This document shows positions 33,854 to 42,232 of a stretch of 64,000 bases of DNA, in pieces; the stretch's first letter is position 1, and each line of letters begins with the position of its first letter. A program made the position numbers and the translations under genes. The DNA is from Mesorhizobium ventifaucium (GTDB lineage Bacteria > Pseudomonadota > Alphaproteobacteria > Rhizobiales > Rhizobiaceae), in assembly GCF_935822925.1 (NCBI RefSeq), contig NZ_CAKXZS010000009.1:107025-171024 (forward strand). The letters run 5' to 3'. Under the pieces are notes generated by a model. That model did no database searches. It worked only from the letters and a program-made list of their open reading frames with translations, and was not told the DNA's origin.

Positions 33854-35005
33854 TCATTGCACAATCAAGTCGAGATCAAGGCGGGACAGCGGCTTCGGCT
33901 GCGATTCAGTCGTCAGATAGGTGCGGCCAAGCGTCATTGCCGTCTCGGTTTCGGAGTCCATGATGATCATGTGGGCGAACAGCGTCATGTTTGGCGCGAT
34001 CGGTTCGGGATTGCCTTGATAGAACATCGGCATGTCCATCCATGATGGGGTGAAGCGGGCGCCGAGCGAATAGCCGCAGGCGTTGAGCCGGTGCTTGGTC
34101 AAATTGTGCGTTTCGAGCGTGCGGGCATGCGCGTCGAACACGTCGCCGAAGGTATTTCCCGGTGTCATCGCTTTTTCGACCGCCAGAAGTGCGGCGCGCG
34201 CCGCATCGAACAGTTCCTGGTGACGTTTCGACACTTTGCCGGTCAGCACCGTGCGCATCATCGCCGCATGGTAATGGTGGAAGACGCCGGCCCATTCGAG
34301 CGTCAGCTGGTCGTTTTTGCTCAGTTTGCGACGGCCAGCCTTGTAACGGCAAAGCAGTGCGTCCACGCCTGAGCCGATGATGAACTCGTTGGCCGGATAG
34401 TCGCCGCCGCCGGCAAAGATCGCGCCCTGCATGGCGGCGAGGATCAAGGCTTCGTCGCCACCCTGCTTGATCAGCGGCAGGGCCGCGTCCAACGCGTCGT
34501 CGGCGAGATTTGCGGCCTTTTCCACCTTGGCGATCTCGGCCGGGCTCTTGAACAGGCGCAACCGGCTGACGATGCCGGACGCGTCGGCGATCTGGCCAAA
34601 GGTCTGCAATTGCTCGTCCAGGCGCCGGCCATTGTAGGCGGTCAGGCCGTGGGTGTCGTATTCGACGCCGATGCGGGCGCCGAGCAGGTCGAGGTCGTTG
34701 AGCAAATTGCGCAGGTCGATCGCCGGATTGGCGCCGTCGCGATCGGTCCACAGCACGATGTCGTCGATGATCGAGGTGTGGCGCGCCTGGCGCAGATCGG
34801 CCGAGCGCGTGAGCAGGATCATCGAACCGTCTGCCTTCACCACCAGGCACTGGAAGAAGCAGAAGCCAAACGTGTCGTAGCCAGTCAGCCAGTACATGCT
34901 CTCCTGCGCAAACAAAAGGACGGCATCGAGCTTCTTCTCGGCGATCTCGATCATCAGCCGATCGCGCCGCGCGTCAAATTCCGACCGTTCGAAATGCAGC
35001 GCCAT
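33854..35005 (-). CDS. Creatinase-fold (M24 family) hydrolase, ectoine-hydrolase-like, metal ligands absent
   Basis: This 383-residue protein has the two-domain pita-bread fold. The N-domain carries YWLTGYDTFGFCFFQCLVV, and the C-domain LEWAGVFHHYHAAMMRT and GYSLGARFTPSW. In M24 peptidases the C-domain uses five acidic/His metal ligands; here the first Asp is Glu, the second is Ala, and the His and later Glu positions are also replaced. The pattern is closest to the metal-free branch (creatinase) and to DoeA/EutD ectoine hydrolases (GYSIG...W). A hydrolase acting on a small amide is likely, but a dipeptidase is not. The start overlaps the pgeF stop by one base (TAATG). Confidence 0.75.
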   Translation of the reverse strand: MALHFERSEFDARRDRLMIEIAEKKLDAVLLFAQESMYWLTGYDTFGFCFFQCLVVKADGSMILLTRSADLRQARHTSIIDDIVLWTDRDGANPAIDLRNLLNDLDLLGARIGVEYDTHGLTAYNGRRLDEQLQTFGQIADASGIVSRLRLFKSPAEIAKVEKAANLADDALDAALPLIKQGGDEALILAAMQGAIFAGGGDYPANEFIIGSGVDALLCRYKAGRRKLSKNDQLTLEWAGVFHHYHAAMMRTVLTGKVSKRHQELFDAARAALLAVEKAMTPGNTFGDVFDAHARTLETHNLTKHRLNACGYSLGARFTPSWMDMPMFYQGNPEPIAPNMTLFAHMIIMDSETETAMTLGRTYLTTESQPKPLSRLDLDLIVQ

Positions 35006-35799
35006 TATTCTGTCTCCAAAACGATTGCCGAAATCTGCCGCCCGTAATCCGGCTCCTTGCGATGGGTGCTGCGCCGGTAGGAATAGAACAGATCCTCCTC
35101 GGCGTAGGTGCAGCGGCCGAGCCCATCGGCGGTGACGCCGGCCCGGGTCAGCCGATCGACCGTATAGCGGCTGAGGTCGAACATTGCATGTTCCGGCTTC
35201 GCGGCGGGCCCGAAATAGCGGATATTGTCGGCATCGGCCGCGACGAAACGGGCGATGAATTCCGGGCCGACTTCATAGTTTTCCGGGCCGATGGACGGGC
35301 CGAGGACCGCAACGATGCGCTCGCGCCGGGCGCCGAGGCTTTCCATCGCCGCAATGGTGTTTTCCAGCACCCCTGACAAGGCGCCCTTCCAGCCGGCATG
35401 CGCTGCGCCGACGATACGCGCCTCGGCATCGGCGAACAGCACCGGTCCGCAATCGGCCGTCGAGGCGCCAACCGCAATCCCCGGCCGGTCGGTGACGACA
35501 GCGTCGGCCTTCGGCCGCTCGCCGGGAAAAGGCTCCCGGGCGATGACGACGTCGGGCGAATGGATCTGGTGGGCGGTCAACAGATGGCTCGCCGGCACGC
35601 CCATCCAGTCGGCGACGCGGCGGCGGTTCTCGGCGACCTGCGTCAGGTCGTCGCTCGAGCCGGTGCCGATGTTGAGGCCCTGATAGATGCCGCTGGAGAC
35701 GCCGCCAACACGGGTGAAATAGCCGTGGCGAATGCCTTGCGCCCGCGCTTTCTCCAGCAAGGGCGACCGAACGGGATCCGGTTTGGTCTGATTCAGCAT
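35005..35799 (-). CDS. pgeF: Peptidoglycan editing factor PgeF (YfiH, laccase-domain protein)
   Basis: This is a 264-residue protein of the DUF152/YfiH family. Members once called laccases are now known as purine-nucleoside-cleaving or peptidoglycan-editing enzymes. Zinc/copper ligand motifs are HQIHSPDV, TADCGPVLFAD and AAHAGWKGALSGVL, all intact; the C-terminus has CTYAEEDLFYSYRRS. It is translationally coupled to the M24 gene and follows the MidA-like gene by 114 bp, an order common in alphaproteobacteria (lgt, methyltransferase, pgeF). Confidence 0.93.
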   Translation of the reverse strand: MLNQTKPDPVRSPLLEKARAQGIRHGYFTRVGGVSSGIYQGLNIGTGSSDDLTQVAENRRRVADWMGVPASHLLTAHQIHSPDVVIAREPFPGERPKADAVVTDRPGIAVGASTADCGPVLFADAEARIVGAAHAGWKGALSGVLENTIAAMESLGARRERIVAVLGPSIGPENYEVGPEFIARFVAADADNIRYFGPAAKPEHAMFDLSRYTVDRLTRAGVTADGLGRCTYAEEDLFYSYRRSTHRKEPDYGRQISAIVLETE

Positions 35800-35913
35800 G
35801 GCTGCGTTGTTGTCCGTGAGAGCGATTTCGTCAAGCCACAGTGCAAGGATGGCGACAGTCCAGAGATGGCGACAGTCGGAAGGCGGGAGAGTGGGAGAGG
35901 CGGCGGTGAAAAG

Positions 35914-37002
35914 TCAATCCGCCGTTGCAAAGGGCGGAACGGCGATGCCGGCAGGCAGGATGGCAAGCACCTTGAACAGGTCGCCCATGGCTTGCGGGCC
36001 GGCGAGGCGTTCGACCTCGCCTGCAATCTTTTCGCGAGCCGCCTCATTGGCATTGGCGCCGAGCTGGCCGGCGCGTTCGAGGAGGCCCATTTCCACCAGG
36101 AATTCGCCTTGCGTGGAGAGATGGGCATCGAGGCCATGCGCCCGCACGATCGTGGCAAGGGCGGCGAAATCGACATGGGCGGTAAGATCGGCCTCGCCCG
36201 GATTGGCCAGCACATCATCGTGATCGTGCTTGCGCAAGGCCTGCAACGTGTCGCCGATCCCTGGCTGAAGGTAGCCATAGTCGAGGAACAGGCCGGCGCC
36301 GCCGAGCCCGGCCAATCGCTCGGCGATGCTCGCCATCAGCGCGGCTCGGGCCGGCGCGACCTCGATGATCGCGCCCTGTGGCGCGTCTTCGGCATCGTCC
36401 GGCAACAGCCTCGGGTCGACCGAGCCGGCGCCGGCGAAGAAATGCAATTCGTCCGCGTCATCGATACCGATCATTCGTTCGCGCCAGCCTGTTCCGGCGC
36501 GGACGAACTGGCGGATCGGCACCGCGTCGAACAATTCGTTGCCGACGATGAAAAGCGGGGTCTGCGGCAGCGTGTCGATGCTTTCGTGCCAGCCGATCGC
36601 GCTAGGCGTGGCGGCAAGCGTTTGCCTTTGGACATCGGCCAGTCGCGGGCTGGTCTCGATCATGGCGAACGATGCACCGGCGGTCAGCGCCGGATCGAGC
36701 CGCGAAAGCGTGCGCAGCATGTCCTTCATCAATGTGCCGCGGCCGGGGCCAATCTCGGCGATGGTGACCGGCATCGGCCGGCCGGTCGCCAGCCAGGCTT
36801 CGTAGAGCCAGACGGCGATCAGCTCGCCGAACATCTGGCTGATCTCCGGCGCGGTGACGAAGTCGCCGGCAGCCCCGAACGGCTCGCGCGTCGTGTAATA
36901 GCCGTCCAGCGGATCGAACAGGCAAAGAGCCATGTAGTGGTTGACGGGGATCGGCCCCGCCGCAGCGATCAGCTCGGCGATGCGGGTTTTCAGCCGGGTC
37001 AT
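35914..37002 (-). CDS. MidA/NDUFAF7-like SAM-dependent methyltransferase
   Basis: This is a 362-residue COG1565 family protein. Key segments are [40 protein letters not shown], the SAM motif [31 protein letters not shown] and [17 protein letters not shown]. The mitochondrial homolog NDUFAF7 methylates a complex I subunit; bacterial targets are unproven. The ATG overlaps the lgt stop by 4 bp (36999-37002), so it is coupled to lgt. Confidence 0.92.
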   Translation of the reverse strand: MTRLKTRIAELIAAAGPIPVNHYMALCLFDPLDGYYTTREPFGAAGDFVTAPEISQMFGELIAVWLYEAWLATGRPMPVTIAEIGPGRGTLMKDMLRTLSRLDPALTAGASFAMIETSPRLADVQRQTLAATPSAIGWHESIDTLPQTPLFIVGNELFDAVPIRQFVRAGTGWRERMIGIDDADELHFFAGAGSVDPRLLPDDAEDAPQGAIIEVAPARAALMASIAERLAGLGGAGLFLDYGYLQPGIGDTLQALRKHDHDDVLANPGEADLTAHVDFAALATIVRAHGLDAHLSTQGEFLVEMGLLERAGQLGANANEAAREKIAGEVERLAGPQAMGDLFKVLAILPAGIAVPPFATAD

Positions 37003-37853
37003 ACCGGCTGGGGTTGTGTTACCGGCTTCGCAGTCGCCATCGCCCATATGCCGGCCAGCAGCATCGGCAGCGACAGCACCATGCCCATCGTCAGCCAGCC
37101 GGTGCCGAGGAGGTAGCCGAGCTGCTGGTCGGGCTCGCGGAAGAATTCGACAAAGATGCGCGACAGGCCGTAGCCGGCGATGAAGGCGCCGCCGACGAAG
37201 CGAGGCGTCTTCAGCTTGAGCCTGGAATGGGTGAGGAAGCGCAAGACCAGGAACAGCACCAGGCCTTCGAGCAGCGCCTCGTAGAGCTGGCTCGGATGGC
37301 GCGCAAAGGGCCCGCCATTGGGGAATTCGACCGCCCATGGCACGTCGGTCGGCCTGCCCCAGAGTTCGGAGTTGATGAAATTCGCCAGGCGGACCAGGCC
37401 AAGGCCGACCGGCACGCCGGCCGCCACCACGTCGAACAGCGACCATGTGCGGATGCCGCGCGACCAGGAAAACAGCGTCATGGCGAGGACGACGCCGAGC
37501 AGCCCGCCATGGAACGACATGCCGCCCTGCCAGACGGCAAGGATATCGAAGGGTTGAGCGATGTAGCGCGGCAGGTCGTAAAACAGCACGTAGCCGGTGC
37601 GCCCGCCAAGCACCACGCCGATAGCCGCCCAGACGATGAAGTCGTCGAGATCCTCGGGCTTCATCGGCACGGTGCCGTCAGGCCAGAGCCTCGCATTGGC
37701 GACGAGCCGCTTGGCATACCACCAGGCGAAGAGAATGCCGACGATGTAGCCGACGCCATACCAATGCACCGCCAGCGGCCCGATCTGGACGATGACCGGG
37801 TCGATGTTGGGGAAGGGAAGGACGGCCAGCGGCAGCATAAAATACTCGCTCAA
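36999..37853 (-). CDS. lgt: Prolipoprotein diacylglyceryl transferase
   Basis: This is a 284-residue inner-membrane enzyme with about seven helices. It transfers diacylglycerol from phosphatidylglycerol to the lipobox Cys of prolipoproteins. Signature regions are [44 protein letters not shown] with the essential His, [16 protein letters not shown] and [12 protein letters not shown]. The likely start is a TTG at 37853, 6-7 bases after GGGAGA; an ATG five codons later is the alternative. It heads the operon that includes midA-like, pgeF and M24 genes. Confidence 0.96.
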   Translation of the reverse strand: MSEYFMLPLAVLPFPNIDPVIVQIGPLAVHWYGVGYIVGILFAWWYAKRLVANARLWPDGTVPMKPEDLDDFIVWAAIGVVLGGRTGYVLFYDLPRYIAQPFDILAVWQGGMSFHGGLLGVVLAMTLFSWSRGIRTWSLFDVVAAGVPVGLGLVRLANFINSELWGRPTDVPWAVEFPNGGPFARHPSQLYEALLEGLVLFLVLRFLTHSRLKLKTPRFVGGAFIAGYGLSRIFVEFFREPDQQLGYLLGTGWLTMGMVLSLPMLLAGIWAMATAKPVTQPQPV

Positions 37854-37872
37854 CAGGATCTCCCGGTTGCGA

Positions 37873-38139
37873 TCACATTCGGGCGCGGACCATGCGGCAG
37901 GGTTTTGACGGGGTCAAGACGATGCTGGCGCGGCAAATACGGGTTCGGGAAGCGGGCAAATCGTGCCGGTACTGCCGCCTCAGCGCTTGGTCCCGGCCAA
38001 TGCCTTGATATTTGGCCTCCAGGCGGTCAAGCACCTCTTCCGCAGCCTTCACTCGCCCTGCGTCGGCATCGCCGATGCCTTTCGCGAGCGCGGCGTCGAG
38101 TGCGGCAAGACGCTGGTCCAAATTCGCCCTGATAGCCAT
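37873..38139 (-). CDS. Small hypothetical protein with ParD-antitoxin-like segment
   Basis: An 88-residue frame whose first half ([19 protein letters not shown], then [20 protein letters not shown]) resembles the helical C-terminal part of ParD-type antitoxins. The second half is basic and looks unlike any conserved tail; it may be out of frame with an older end. No ParE toxin gene adjoins it. It lies 20 bp before lgt. It could be a solitary antitoxin, a decayed one, or a coincidental match. Confidence 0.4.
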   Translation of the reverse strand: MAIRANLDQRLAALDAALAKGIGDADAGRVKAAEEVLDRLEAKYQGIGRDQALRRQYRHDLPASRTRICRASIVLTPSKPCRMVRARM

Positions 38140-38295
38140 TGCAGACCCCCGTCAAACTGCTCTTCCTTGGATGGTACCAGCTATGGCTTGCGAGGTCAGG
38201 TCAAATTGCATCCGACTTGATGACGCAGCAGCCTCAACGTTCTTGCATTCCGCGTCGCGCGCCACTACGTCAAATCGAGCAAGCGAGGATCTGCC

Positions 38296-38598
38296 ATGTC
38301 GACCGGACCGAACCGCATTCTCGATGAATTCGCCAAGCTGATGACCGACGCTGCGGGTGCCGCGCAAGGCGTGCGCCGCGAAGTGGAAACCGCCTTCAAG
38401 GGGCAGGCCGAGCGCGTTCTCAACTCGATGGACCTGGTGCAGCGCGAAGAATTCGAAGCTGCCCGCGACATGGCGGTAAAAGCCAGGGAAGAAAACACCC
38501 GTCTGGCTGCCCGCGTCGAAGTGCTTGAGGCGAAGCTCGCCGACCTGACCGGGCAGGCCGCGCCTGCGGCTGCGGCAAAGCCCAGATCAAAAAAATAA
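38296..38598 (+). CDS. ubiK: Ubiquinone biosynthesis accessory factor UbiK (BMFP)
   Basis: This is a 100-residue helical protein: NRILDEFAKLMTDAAGAAQG, then EVETAFKGQAERVLNSMDLV and VQREEFEAARDMAVKAREEN, followed by a leucine-zipper-like coiled coil (ARVEVLEAKLADL) and a basic tail. This matches the BMFP/UbiK family, which binds membranes and helps the soluble Ubi complex in ubiquinone synthesis. It is divergent from lgt and the ParD-like ORF. Confidence 0.88.
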   Translation: MSTGPNRILDEFAKLMTDAAGAAQGVRREVETAFKGQAERVLNSMDLVQREEFEAARDMAVKAREENTRLAARVEVLEAKLADLTGQAAPAAAAKPRSKK

Positions 38599-38905
38599 TC
38601 GTTAAACTTTTCCACAAAGCACAATCGCAAAAAGCGCTTTGTCGTGAATCGCTTACCGGCATTGCGTGAATCTTTGTGACAGCGGCTTTCCACATGCGAA
38701 TGACGCAGCGCGAAAAAATGGGCTGGTCACGCGAGTCCCGATCAATAGACTGAATTTGTTGCATGATTCGGAGCAGGGTCATGCGGCCGGGCGGTGGGGT
38801 ACGGTCTGGGGTCTTTGCGTTGACGAAGTCCCGGCCGTCCGAGTTCTAGACAAAATTGTTCGTTGTGCGTGCCTCTCCCGCGGAGCGTGTGGTGGCGCTC
38901 CGCCT

Positions 38906-38945
38906 AGAGCGACGTGCGTCCACTTGGACGCACAAAGTACGCTCT
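38906..38945. repeat. ~40-bp palindrome (AGAGCGACGTGCGTCC type), copy 1
   Basis: AGAGCGACGTGCGTCC and GGACGCACAAAGTACGCTCT form an imperfect inverted repeat. It is almost identical to the reverse complement of 42193-42230. It is followed by a second small palindrome, CCGAAAATCG-AACCGATTTTCGG (about 38973-38995), related to the GACCCCGAAAAGTGG element. Both lie just before the YbjN-domain gene. Confidence 0.75.
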
Positions 38946-39026
38946 GGCACTTTGAATGTTCGCATCGTGCTTTCCGAAAATCGAACCGATTTTCGGGCCG
39001 ATGCGATAGAACGACAGGAAGCATTC

Positions 39027-39527
39027 ATGGAACTTCTCGAACTCGAATTCTCGCGCGAAATCCATCCGGTGGATGTTATCGAGCAGGTGGCGCATAACAA
39101 CGAGTGGTCCTTCGAACGGGCCGGTGACGACGAGATTTCGATTTCGGTTGCCGGAAGCTGGACCGACTACCACGTCTCATTTTCCTGGATGGAGGATTTC
39201 GAGGCGCTGCATCTGGCCTGCGCTTTCGACATCAAGGTGCCGGAGGCGCGCGCGCTCGAAGTGATGCGGCTGCTTTCGCTGATCAACGAGCAGATGCTGT
39301 TCGGCCATTTCGACCTCTGGGAGCAGGAGGGCGCGATCATGTTCCGCCAGTCGCTGCTGCTCGCCGGCGGGGTCGAGCCGTCGAGCCAGCAGGTCGAGGT
39401 GCTGTTGTCGTCGGCGCTGGAAGCCTGCGAATGCTATTTCCAGGCGTTCCAGTTCGTCGTCTGGTCGGGAACCTCGGCCAAGGATGCGCTGGCCGGCGTC
39501 CTGTTCGAGACCTACGGAAACGCCTGA
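39027..39527 (+). CDS. YbjN domain protein
   Basis: This is a 166-residue protein with the YbjN fold (related to T3SS chaperones and bacterial sensory chaperones). Segments are HPVDVIEQVAHNNEWSFER, GSWTDYHVSFSWMEDFEAL, FDIKVPEARALEVMRLLSLI and NEQMLFGHFDLWEQEGAIMF. It is probably cytosolic with a chaperone-like or regulatory role. The ATG at 39027 has CAGGAAG upstream; the longer open frame runs through the repeats and is rejected. The CsaA-like gene follows after 18 bp. Confidence 0.82.
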   Translation: MELLELEFSREIHPVDVIEQVAHNNEWSFERAGDDEISISVAGSWTDYHVSFSWMEDFEALHLACAFDIKVPEARALEVMRLLSLINEQMLFGHFDLWEQEGAIMFRQSLLLAGGVEPSSQQVEVLLSSALEACECYFQAFQFVVWSGTSAKDALAGVLFETYGNA

Positions 39528-39545
39528 GCCAGGACCTGAACCTCC

Positions 39546-39905
39546 ATGAGTTCGAGCGGCCAGCGCAAGCCCGAGATCAGCTTCGCCGATTTCGACCGTG
39601 TCGACATTCGCGCCGGCACCATCGTCGAGGCCGAGCCGTTTCCCGAGGCGCGCAAGCCGTCGATCAAGCTGAAGATCGATTTCGGCGCTGACATCGGGGT
39701 GAAGAAATCGTCGGCGCAGATCACCAAATATTATGCGCCCGAGACTCTGATCGGCCGGCAGGTGTTCGCGGTGGTCAATTTTCCGCCGCGGCAGATCGGC
39801 CCCTTCATGTCGGAAGTGCTGACGCTTGGCTTTCCCGACGAGGAGGGTGCGGTCGTGCTTGGCGCGATCGAACGCAGGGTGCCTGACGGCGGCCGACTGT
39901 TCTAG
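39546..39905 (+). CDS. csaA: tRNA-binding-domain protein, CsaA-like
   Basis: This 119-residue protein is a single EMAP/OB-fold tRNA-binding domain. Key segments are FDRVDIRAGTIVEAEPFPEA, RKPSIKLKIDFG, SSAQITKYYAPETLIGRQV, VVNFPPRQIGPFMSEVLTLG and the terminal RVPDGGRLF. CsaA dimers bind tRNA-like structures and have export-chaperone activity in some bacteria. It lies 18 bp after the YbjN gene, so the two are probably co-transcribed. Confidence 0.9.
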   Translation: MSSSGQRKPEISFADFDRVDIRAGTIVEAEPFPEARKPSIKLKIDFGADIGVKKSSAQITKYYAPETLIGRQVFAVVNFPPRQIGPFMSEVLTLGFPDEEGAVVLGAIERRVPDGGRLF

Positions 39906-40055
39906 CTTCGTCATCCACGGGCGGAGCGGGAGCGAAGCGGACGCGCAGACTTTCGGTGGCACTGAACATCCTGACAGGATTCGGCTGCCCGTGATGCTAT
40001 GGTCAGCGTGCGGCTGGGCGCGGTCCCGCAGCCAGCACAGTGCCAGGAGTTCGCC

Positions 40056-40460
40056 ATGTTCAGGATCAACCGCCGCACCTTGATCCTCAATTCCGCAAGC
40101 GCCGTGATCGCTTCAACCGTTGTCGGAACGGCCGTCGCCAGGGAACCGCAGCGACGGAACAGCGACGGAACCAGGTACCATCCCGCGAGCTGCGGGCATT
40201 GATCGAAGCGCATAGGGCAACGTACGCGGCGTTCGGTAGGGCCGTCCACGAAAGGGGCAGTAGCGGCCGCGACTGTGCCAAGGCTAGCCGGGCTGAAGAA
40301 AAAGCGCTGGTGGCTGTCTGCTCCTATCCCGCTTCCCGCTGTCAGCGAAGCCGATCGGCGGGCCAAGGCAAAGTATCTACTGAATGTCGAGGCACGCGGC
40401 GAGCTCGACCTCAAAGAGCACATGCAAGCCGTTCTGCGCTCGACGATGTGGAAGGCATAG
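40056..40460 (+). pseudogene. Hypothetical protein gene broken by two frameshifts
   Basis: Three consecutive frames make one plausible protein. The first is MFRINRRTLILNSASAVIAS, a Tat/Sec-like leader, from 40056. Then, in another frame, SRELRALIEAHRATYAAFGR continues with RAEEKALVAVCSYPA (about 40165-40330). Back in the first frame come EADRRAKAKYLLNVEARGEL and DLKEHMQAVLRSTMWKA, ending at 40460. Codon quality and the smooth order of segments indicate one ancestral gene with two indels. I do not know its function. Confidence 0.65.
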
Positions 40461-40633
40461 AGGGGAAGGCAGGGAGTTTTTCCATGCTGTGATCAGGGGC
40501 TGGGCCGCTGCGGCTTTGACCGTATCCACACCCAAGCGGCGATTCCCATAGAAGCAGCGAAGTCCCCTTCCGAGAACCTGACGGTGTATCAGCGACCCGG
40601 TAGCGGAACCCTCCCGTCGGAAGCAGAGAACGC

Positions 40634-40878
40634 CGTTGATCAGTTGAAGGTGTGCAGCCGGAGTTTCAGGCTGCCATCTGCCTGCTTTTCGAAGACGTGG
40701 GTTGCCACCCCGGCCCACGGCTGATCCGCACCATTGGCGTCTTAAGCGAGATGTCGGCAGGCCGTCCGCATCACGAGCACGGTCGTGCCGTCGCCGATGC
40801 CTTTTTTCGAAATTCGGACTCGCGACCAGCTGTTTGGGCATTCGATCCTGATGCCAGTGAAGCCGCCGCTCGCAGGTC
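40634..40878 (-). pseudogene. SnoaL-like (SgcJ/EcaC type) gene remnant with frameshift
   Basis: On the minus strand one frame gives GGFTGIRIECPNSWSRVRIS then KKGIGDGTTVLVMR. After a shift, another frame gives DANGADQPWAGVATHVFEKQ and ADGSLKLRLHTFN followed by TGA at 40634. These are consecutive pieces of an NTF2-like protein C-terminus. An in-frame TAA and the shift of phase show it is broken. Its 5' end meets the 3' end of the glycosyltransferase gene. Confidence 0.6.
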
Positions 40879-41962
40879 ACGGAATGGATGTTCGGGTCTG
40901 CGCATCGGCTTTGCCGCCGCTTCGCTCGCGGACGACGAAAGGTGGTGTCATTTTTCGCTGGGTGCCCAGTGCCTCTCCAACCGTTTCCAGGAACATCTCC
41001 GCGCAGGCTTTCCAGCTATAGCGCATTGCCCGTTGGCGCGCCTCGGCGCGGTCGACATCGAGCGCGGCGAGCGCGGCCTCACGCAAATCGTTCGACACCG
41101 CTCCGCCGACGCCGTCGCCGACAATGTCGATTGGCCCGGTCACCGGATAAGCTGCGACCGGCGTGCCGCTGGCCAGCGCCTCGATGATGACATTGCCGAA
41201 CGTGTCGGTGCGGCTGGGAAAAACGAAGACATCGACAGAGGCGTAGATTTCGGCCAGTTCGTCGTTCGGGCGGTGGCCAAGGAAATGGGCATCGGGGTAT
41301 CTCGCCTTGAGCCTGGCCAACTCCGGTCCCTCGCCGACGACCACCTTGCTACCGGGCAAATCCAAGTCGAGGAAGGCGGTCAGGTTCTTTTCGATCGCAA
41401 CGCGGCCGACGCAGAGGAAGATCGGTCGCTCGAGCCCCAGATCCTTTTTCTTGTTGGGCCGGAAATGGTCGGTATCGACGCCGCGCGTCCATGGGCTGAG
41501 CTTGGTGAAGCCGCGCGCCGCCAGATCGTCCGCCAGCGACTGGGTGGCGACCAGCGTGCCCTGTCCGGAATTGTGGAAATCGCGAAGCCAGCGATAGGTC
41601 CAGGCTTCCGGTATTGGCAGCCGCGCGCTCAGATATTCCGGAAAGCGCGTGTGATAGCTTGTCGTGAACGGCCGGCCCGCCTTGCGGCAATAGCGCCGGG
41701 CCATCATGCCGAGCGGGCCTTCGGTGACGATATGGATATGATCGGCATTGCGCGCTTCGATCAGGCGCGCGACGCGGCCTGGCGTCGTCAGCGCCAGCCG
41801 GATGTCGGGATAGGTCGGCAAGGGCAAGGTACGAAAGATGTTCGGGGTCAGGAAGTCCGTCTCGACGTCGAAGGATTTCAGGGTCTCCGAAAGCCGTTCC
41901 AGCGTATGGACGACGCCGTTGACTTGCGGGCGCCAGGCGTCGGTGACCATCAGGATGCGCAT
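40877..41962 (-). CDS. Glycosyltransferase family 4 (GT-B), mannosyltransferase-like
   Basis: This is a 361-residue GT-B enzyme. The N-terminus (MRILMVTDAWRPQVNGVVHT) and IHIVTEGPLGMMARRYCRK resemble MgtA/SqdX-type lipid or GDP-mannose-dependent transferases. Donor-binding region: VGRVAIEKNL, FLGHRPNDELAEIYASVDVF, and PSRTDTFGNVIIEALASGTP; the first acidic residue of the E-x7-E pair is Asp here. It probably adds a sugar to a diacylglycerol or similar acceptor at the inner leaflet. The last 25 residues are basic and run into the neighbouring remnant, so the natural C-terminus may be shorter. Confidence 0.87.
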   Translation of the reverse strand: MRILMVTDAWRPQVNGVVHTLERLSETLKSFDVETDFLTPNIFRTLPLPTYPDIRLALTTPGRVARLIEARNADHIHIVTEGPLGMMARRYCRKAGRPFTTSYHTRFPEYLSARLPIPEAWTYRWLRDFHNSGQGTLVATQSLADDLAARGFTKLSPWTRGVDTDHFRPNKKKDLGLERPIFLCVGRVAIEKNLTAFLDLDLPGSKVVVGEGPELARLKARYPDAHFLGHRPNDELAEIYASVDVFVFPSRTDTFGNVIIEALASGTPVAAYPVTGPIDIVGDGVGGAVSNDLREAALAALDVDRAEARQRAMRYSWKACAEMFLETVGEALGTQRKMTPPFVVRERSGGKADAQTRTSIP

Positions 41963-42127
41963 AGCAGGCCTTTGCTAGAAAGGTCGTCGGTTTCCTTGAT
42001 GCGAGGCCGCGAGGCCGAATCAATCAGGATCACGCGCTTCATGCGCGCTCTTCAGCATGGTTTCATGACGGGCCGATGAAGGCATAGCCGGATGGCCGTC
42101 TACAACCACCTGAGAGCACGATGTGTA

Positions 42128-42230
42128 GGTTCAAAGTGTTAGAGCGTGCCTTGTGCGTCCAATTCAACGCACGTCGCGTCGGTTCAAAGTGTAGAGCGTA
42201 CTTTGTGCGTCCAAGGACGCACGTCGCTCT
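42128..42230. repeat. Tandem pair of ~40-bp palindromes (AGAGCG...CGCTCT type)
   Basis: Two units share GGTTCAAAGTGT(T)AGAGCG at 42129 and 42181. The second, 42193-42230, is an almost perfect palindrome (AGAGCGTACTTTGTGCGTCC and GGACGCACGTCGCTCT). The first, at 42141-42180, is more diverged. The pair begins two bases after the histidine kinase stop codon (on its strand) and could act as a hairpin at its 3' end. A third copy is at 38906. Confidence 0.75.
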
Positions 42231-42232
42231 AC

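Noticed and set aside
35398..37116. 572-codon plus-strand open frame opposite pgeF, the MidA-like gene and lgt
   Set aside because: It crosses three well-identified minus-strand genes and has no recognisable domain.
40652..42079. 475-codon plus-strand open frame opposite the glycosyltransferase
   Set aside because: Antisense shadow; no domain, and the minus strand has the GT-B motifs.
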